Source: Brevundimonas sp.
Lineage (GTDB): Bacteria; Pseudomonadota; Alphaproteobacteria; Caulobacterales; Caulobacteraceae
Length of the DNA: 8,880 bases
Reading direction: 5' to 3'
Assembly: GCF_031082345.1 (NCBI RefSeq)
Contig: NZ_JAVHLH010000109.1
Coordinates: forward strand, 1 to 8,880
Both the position numbers and the translations under genes were made by a program. The notes under the pieces are model-generated. The model did not search any database. It was not told where the DNA came from and saw nothing but the letters and a program-made list of their open reading frames with translations. Shown here in pieces: positions 6,557-8,880 of this stretch; positions within the stretch are counted from its first letter, which is position 1, and the number at the start of each line of letters is the position of its first letter.

Positions 6557-7485
6557 GCTTCCGCCTTCACCAGCGTGCCCGCGCCGTGTTCGGTGAACAG
6601 TTCGACCAGCATGGCGTGCGGGCGGCGGCCGTCGAGGATGACCACGGCCTCCACGCCGTCCCGGACCGCCGCCATGGCGGTCTGCAATTTGGGGATCATG
6701 CCGCCGGTGGCGACGCCGTCCTCGATCAGTTTCGAAGCCTCGCCGACGGTCATCTGGCGGATGATCTCGCCGTCCGCGCCCTTGACCCCGGGCACGTCGG
6801 TCAGCAGCAGCATGCGCTTGGCCTTAAGCGACCCGGCCAGGGCCCCGGCCACCGTATCGGCGTTGACGTTGAAGGTCTGGCCGTCCTCGGCGACGCCGAT
6901 CGGGGCGATGACCGGCACCCAGTCGGCGTCGGACTCGAGCAGCCGCTTGACCAGCTTGGGATCGACCCGGGTCGGCTCGCCGACGAAGCCGAGGTCGACC
7001 TCGTGCTCGATCATGCTGTCGGGGTCGCGCTTGGTGCGCCGCGTCTTCTCGACCGTCAGCAGGCCGGCGTCCTTGCCGGACAGGCCGATGCCGCGCACGT
7101 CCGCCTCGCGGCCGGCCATGGTGATCCAGTGCGCGATCTCCTTGTTGACCGCGCCGGACAGGACCATTTCAGCCACCTGCATGGTATCGGCGTCGGTGAC
7201 CCGCAGCCCGTCGACGAAGCTGGTCTTCACGCCGGCCTTTTCCAGCATGGCGCTGATCTGCGGCCCGCCGCCGTGGACCACGACCGGGTTCACCCCCATC
7301 AGCTTCAGCAGCACCACGTCGGCGGCGAACTGTTTGGCCACCGCGCTCTCGCCCATGGCGTGGCCGCCGTATTTGATCACCACGGTCTTGCGATCGTAGA
7401 TCTGGATATACGGCAAGGCTTCGGCCAGGGTCTTCGCCGTGTCCCAGCCACGCTCTTCGAATTGCCGCTCGGTCTCGTCCGTCAT
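6553..7485 (-). CDS. argB: Acetylglutamate kinase
   Basis: ArgB phosphorylates N-acetyl-L-glutamate, the second and usually feedback-controlled step of arginine synthesis. With the start chosen at 7485 it has 310 residues. Motifs of the amino-acid kinase fold are KYGGHAM (38-44, Lys38 phosphate-binding), VHGGGPQ (70-76), [10 protein letters not shown] (205-214), LTDVPGV (228-234), TGGMIPK (260-266) and HGAGT (300-304). An N-terminal helix precedes the kinase core ([12 protein letters not shown], 16-27). Such a helix is characteristic of the arginine-inhibited hexameric enzymes, so allosteric inhibition by arginine is expected. The frame stays open to 7569, with other ATGs at 7524 and 7521. 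None has a clear ribosome-binding site, and 7485 leaves room for a promoter before the divergent gene at 7558. It is the first gene of a coupled operon with the HAD gene and dapD. Confidence 0.96.
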   Translation of the reverse strand: MTDETERQFEERGWDTAKTLAEALPYIQIYDRKTVVIKYGGHAMGESAVAKQFAADVVLLKLMGVNPVVVHGGGPQISAMLEKAGVKTSFVDGLRVTDADTMQVAEMVLSGAVNKEIAHWITMAGREADVRGIGLSGKDAGLLTVEKTRRTKRDPDSMIEHEVDLGFVGEPTRVDPKLVKRLLESDADWVPVIAPIGVAEDGQTFNVNADTVAGALAGSLKAKRMLLLTDVPGVKGADGEIIRQMTVGEASKLIEDGVATGGMIPKLQTAMAAVRDGVEAVVILDGRRPHAMLVELFTEHGAGTLVKAEA

Positions 7486-7557
7486 CAGCGGGTCCGTAAT
7501 GCCAAGGTCCGGCCATGTCATCATGAAACCGGACCATCGCAGGCCCGTTCCGTCTGG
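7486..7557. promoter_or_regulatory. argB / zinc-knuckle divergent spacer with three GGTCCG boxes
   Basis: This 72-bp spacer holds GGTCCG twice in direct orientation (7491-7496 and 7506-7511) and once inverted as CGGACC (7530-7535). The second and third boxes extend to a perfect 7-bp dyad, GGTCCGG (7506-7512) and CCGGACC (7529-7535), with 16 bases between the arms. Placement between two divergent starts suggests an operator. If argB really begins at 7521 or 7524, part of the pattern would be coding. No clear -35/-10 pair was found. Confidence 0.4.
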
Positions 7558-7743
7558 ATGAACGAACACGATATCGACGATCGGGACCTGACGCCTTCAG
7601 ATCCGGCGGATCCAGCCGCGCTTCTGCACCCGGATTCGACCCTCTGTCCCGAGTGCCTCGGGGCCGGCGCGCTGGCGTCGGGCGAGACCTGTCCGGTTTG
7701 CGAGGGAACCGGCAAGGCGTCGAACCGTACCGGCGGCGGCTGA
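7558..7743 (+). CDS. Small DnaJ-type zinc-knuckle protein, hypothetical
   Basis: A 61-residue protein. Residues 1-27 are acidic and Asp/Pro-rich. Residues 30-52 carry two C-x-x-C-x-G-x-G knuckles, CPECLGAG (30-37) and CPVCEGTG (45-52), which together can hold one zinc ion with four cysteines. The tail is a short Gly/Asn/Arg stretch. The repeat is that of the DnaJ cysteine-rich domain, but here there are two copies rather than four and no J domain, so it is not a DnaJ chaperone. The role is unknown to me; such small proteins may act as chaperone-like or assembly adapters. The ATG at 7558 has no good ribosome-binding site. It is divergent from argB, and the conserved cysteine spacing supports real coding. 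Confidence 0.75.
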   Translation: MNEHDIDDRDLTPSDPADPAALLHPDSTLCPECLGAGALASGETCPVCEGTGKASNRTGGG

Positions 7744-7920
7744 GCCGCCTCCGCCAAAGCAGTCCTGGGGGGCGGACGACGTCCGGCGGCGCTTGTCGAT
7801 TCCATCAACCGCGCTACGGTGCCGGGTCGATTTCGTCGCCGGGGGCGTGGCCATGTCAATTTCCTTCCCGCCAGGCCTCCTTTCGAGCAGCGACGCCCCC
7901 CTCGCGCGCGATCAGCAGGC
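7744..7920. other. Intergenic leader: hairpin and candidate promoter for the cytidylyltransferase gene
   Basis: Just after the zinc-knuckle stop, TCCGCC (7750-7755) and GGCGGA (7771-7776) form a 6-bp dyad that could be a weak transcription end, but there is no T run. TTGTCG (7793-7798) and GCTACGGT (7813-7820) are 14 bases apart and resemble the alphaproteobacterial housekeeping form TTGACG / GCTANAWC. Transcription would start near 7826, about 95 bases before the cytidylyltransferase GTG. The leader carries a 23-codon frame listed separately. Confidence 0.4.
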
Positions 7921-7924
7921 GTGA
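7853..7924 (+). CDS. Possible 23-residue leader peptide coupled to the cytidylyltransferase gene
   Basis: An ATG at 7853, preceded at 7 bases by a GGGGG run (7841-7845), opens a 23-codon frame beginning MSISFPPGLLSSSD and ending in TGA at 7922-7924. This stop overlaps the GTG start of the next gene in the 4-base arrangement GTGA (7921-7924). The downstream GTG has no proper ribosome-binding site, so coupled initiation from this frame would explain how it is translated. The peptide has no recognisable domain and could be spurious. I list it because the overlap geometry is the usual one for coupling. Confidence 0.35.
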   Translation: MSISFPPGLLSSSDAPLARDQQA

Positions 7925-8586
7925 TCGGCGATCGGAGAGTCCTGGCGATTGTGCCGGCCAGGGGCGGTTCGCAGAGGCTCATCGCCAAAAACGTCCGTCC
8001 GCTCGCCGGCCGTCCGATGGTGGCGTGGACGCTGGAGGCCGCGCGCGGGTCGGCCCTGATCGACCATCTGGTGGTGTCGACCGACGATCCGGCCGTCGCC
8101 GCGATCGCTGCGGAATTGGGTTGGCCGCCGCCGTTCATGCGGCCGGATCACCTGTCCGGCGCGACGAGTCCAGTCATTGACGCCATCGAGCATGCGCTGG
8201 AACAGGTCGGCGGGCGCTGGGACTATGTTGTTGTGCTTCAACCCACCTCGCCGCTGCGAACGGCGGCGGACATCGATGGCGCCGTTCGCCTGTGCGACGA
8301 TACGGGCGCGCCGGCCGTGATCGGAGTCTCGCCCCTTCCCAAGCCGCCGGTCTTCTATGGACAGGTTGACGCCGAGGGCCGGTATACGCCGGGAGGCGTC
8401 GATTTTGAGCGCGCGGCGCTCATCAACGGCGCCGTCTATGTCGGACGCCCGGACGTGCTGATGCGTGACCGAACCTTCCAGTCTGCGGGCGCGCTCGCCT
8501 ATCCCATGCCGTTCGAACGAAGCTGGGATGTCGACACGTTGGCCGAGTTCGCGGTTTGCGAGGCGCTTTTCCCGTTTCAGGGGTGA
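7921..8586 (+). CDS. Acylneuraminate/pseudaminate-type cytidylyltransferase
   Basis: This enzyme of the NeuA/PseF family activates a nonulosonic acid (sialic, pseudaminic or legionaminic acid) with CTP to give the CMP-sugar for glycosylation of flagellin or surface polysaccharide. From the GTG at 7921 it has 221 residues, normal for the family. Visible are IVPARGGSQRLIAKN (10-24, nucleotide-binding loop), STDDP (53-57), the substrate-facing MRPDHLSG (73-80), VVVLQPTSPLR (103-113), INGAVYV (168-174) and SWDVDTLAEF (201-210) with metal-binding Asp residues. The loop lysine usual after GGS is Gln18 here, while Lys23-Asn24 are kept. The frame remains open to a GTG at 7819, but that extension is Arg/Pro-rich and not family-like. 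No other sugar-synthesis genes are in the window, so the exact acid is unresolved (neuA or pseF). Confidence 0.88.
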   Translation: MIGDRRVLAIVPARGGSQRLIAKNVRPLAGRPMVAWTLEAARGSALIDHLVVSTDDPAVAAIAAELGWPPPFMRPDHLSGATSPVIDAIEHALEQVGGRWDYVVVLQPTSPLRTAADIDGAVRLCDDTGAPAVIGVSPLPKPPVFYGQVDAEGRYTPGGVDFERAALINGAVYVGRPDVLMRDRTFQSAGALAYPMPFERSWDVDTLAEFAVCEALFPFQG

Positions 8587-8768
8587 AATCGACCTGAGGC
8601 GAGGTTGTATGGCCTTGAGGACAGGGCCGCTGTAGCTGAATGGCCACGCTTGCCGCTGTTCGGCTTTCTTCGTCTCGACCTCGGCCAGCGGGGCTGTTAT
8701 GAGGGTGCAAGGGGCGGCTCGTGCGCCGCCTTGAGAAAATTCACCTGGGCTGCGGAGGGCATCCACCC
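8587..8768. other. Intergenic leader before the outer-membrane protein gene
   Basis: This 182-bp gap has no convincing gene. TCGACC (8675-8680) and TTATGA (8697-8702), 16 bases apart, are a weak promoter candidate. The dyad GGCGGC (8713-8718) / GCCGCC (8725-8730), with a 6-base loop and two further G-U pairs outside it, would form a hairpin in the mRNA leader. A strong ribosome-binding site, GGAGGG (8754-8759), lies 9 bases before the next ATG. A small dyad TTTCA / TGAAA (8575-8588) straddles the previous stop but is too weak to call a terminator. Confidence 0.4.
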
Positions 8769-8880
8769 ATGCGCGTTAAGACTTTCATTCTGGCGTCTAG
8801 TGCTGCCGGGGCCTTGGCCCTGTCGGCCGGCGCTGCGTCCGCCGATCCGAACGGCTGGTACGGTGCGATTGACGCCGGCT
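8769..8880 (+). CDS. Secreted outer-membrane (probably OmpA-like beta-barrel) protein, partial
   Basis: The first 37 codons are visible before the window ends. They start MRVKTFILAS, with a positive n-region, a hydrophobic Ala/Leu core and an Ala-Ser-Ala signal peptidase site (about residues 23-25). The mature start is DPNGWYGAIDAG. A mature N-terminus of the form G-W-Y-x-x-x-D-x-G just after the signal peptide is typical of the first beta strand of OmpA-type and related porin-like barrels, which is the basis of the guess. GGAGGG (8754-8759) is a near-perfect Shine-Dalgarno sequence, suggesting strong expression. Export is well supported; the OmpA-like identity is tentative because the domain itself is outside the window. 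Confidence 0.7.
   Translation, partial: MRVKTFILASSAAGALALSAGAASADPNGWYGAIDAG

Noticed and set aside
5849..7399. 516-codon plus-strand open frame antisense to the HAD gene and argB
   Set aside because: It is a mirror of strongly supported genes with no recognisable motif; the composition changes where the underlying genes change.
7819..7920. 34-residue N-terminal extension of the cytidylyltransferase from GTG 7819
   Set aside because: It is Arg/Pro-rich and overlaps the candidate -10 element; the nucleotide-binding loop expected near the N-terminus starts soon after the GTG at 7921.
7853..7924. Leader frame as a true N-terminus joined by a frameshift to the cytidylyltransferase
   Set aside because: The enzyme is already full length from 7921, and NeuA-type proteins begin directly at the ARGGS loop, so no missing segment needs explaining.

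Overview
The window looks like a high-GC alphaproteobacterial chromosome. The gene content and protein style suggest Caulobacteraceae, with a Brevundimonas-like organism as my best guess. The evidence is GC-rich third positions that leave long antisense reading frames open, the argH / tlpA / LptM-like lipoprotein neighbourhood, and the style of the ArgB and DapD proteins. The assignment rests on recognition, not on a database search. There is no sign of phage, transposon, CRISPR or plasmid sequence, and the genes are densely packed housekeeping and envelope genes.

Layout. 1-118 (-) is the start of a small LptM-type lipoprotein whose ATG shares a base with the stop of argH (120-1482, -). argH is divergent from a membrane-anchored TlpA-type thioredoxin (1544-2167, +) across only 61 bp. 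A small acidic lipoprotein (2172-2468, -) converges on tlpA and is divergent from a secreted hypothetical protein (2601-2966, +). A tRNA with a CAU anticodon lies on the minus strand (2983-3059) behind a well-formed sigma-70-like promoter. A PQQ-dependent sugar dehydrogenase lipoprotein (3245-4486, +) converges on a DUF805 membrane protein (4490-4945, -).

The right half starts with a minus-strand operon argB (7485-6553) - HAD-family nucleotidase (6556-5861) - dapD (5864-4992). Its genes are joined by two ATGA overlaps, and the DUF805 gene follows 46 bp downstream of dapD. Divergent from argB is a 61-residue protein with two CxxCxGxG zinc-binding knuckles (7558-7743, +). Next come an acylneuraminate-type cytidylyltransferase (7921-8586, +), apparently coupled to a 23-codon upstream reading frame, and the first 37 codons of a secreted, probably beta-barrel outer-membrane protein (8769 to the window end, +).

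Functionally, arginine biosynthesis (argB, step 2; argH, last step) and the succinylase lysine/diaminopimelate branch (dapD) dominate; lysA is expected just left of the window. The rest concerns the cell envelope: lipoproteins, periplasmic redox, sugar oxidation, nonulosonic-acid activation and outer membrane. I did not find a clear new system. The items most worth a second look are the HAD enzyme coupled between argB and dapD, the repeated GGTCCG boxes between argB and the zinc-knuckle gene, the coupled leader frame of the cytidylyltransferase gene, and the mirrored ribosome-binding sites between argH and tlpA.
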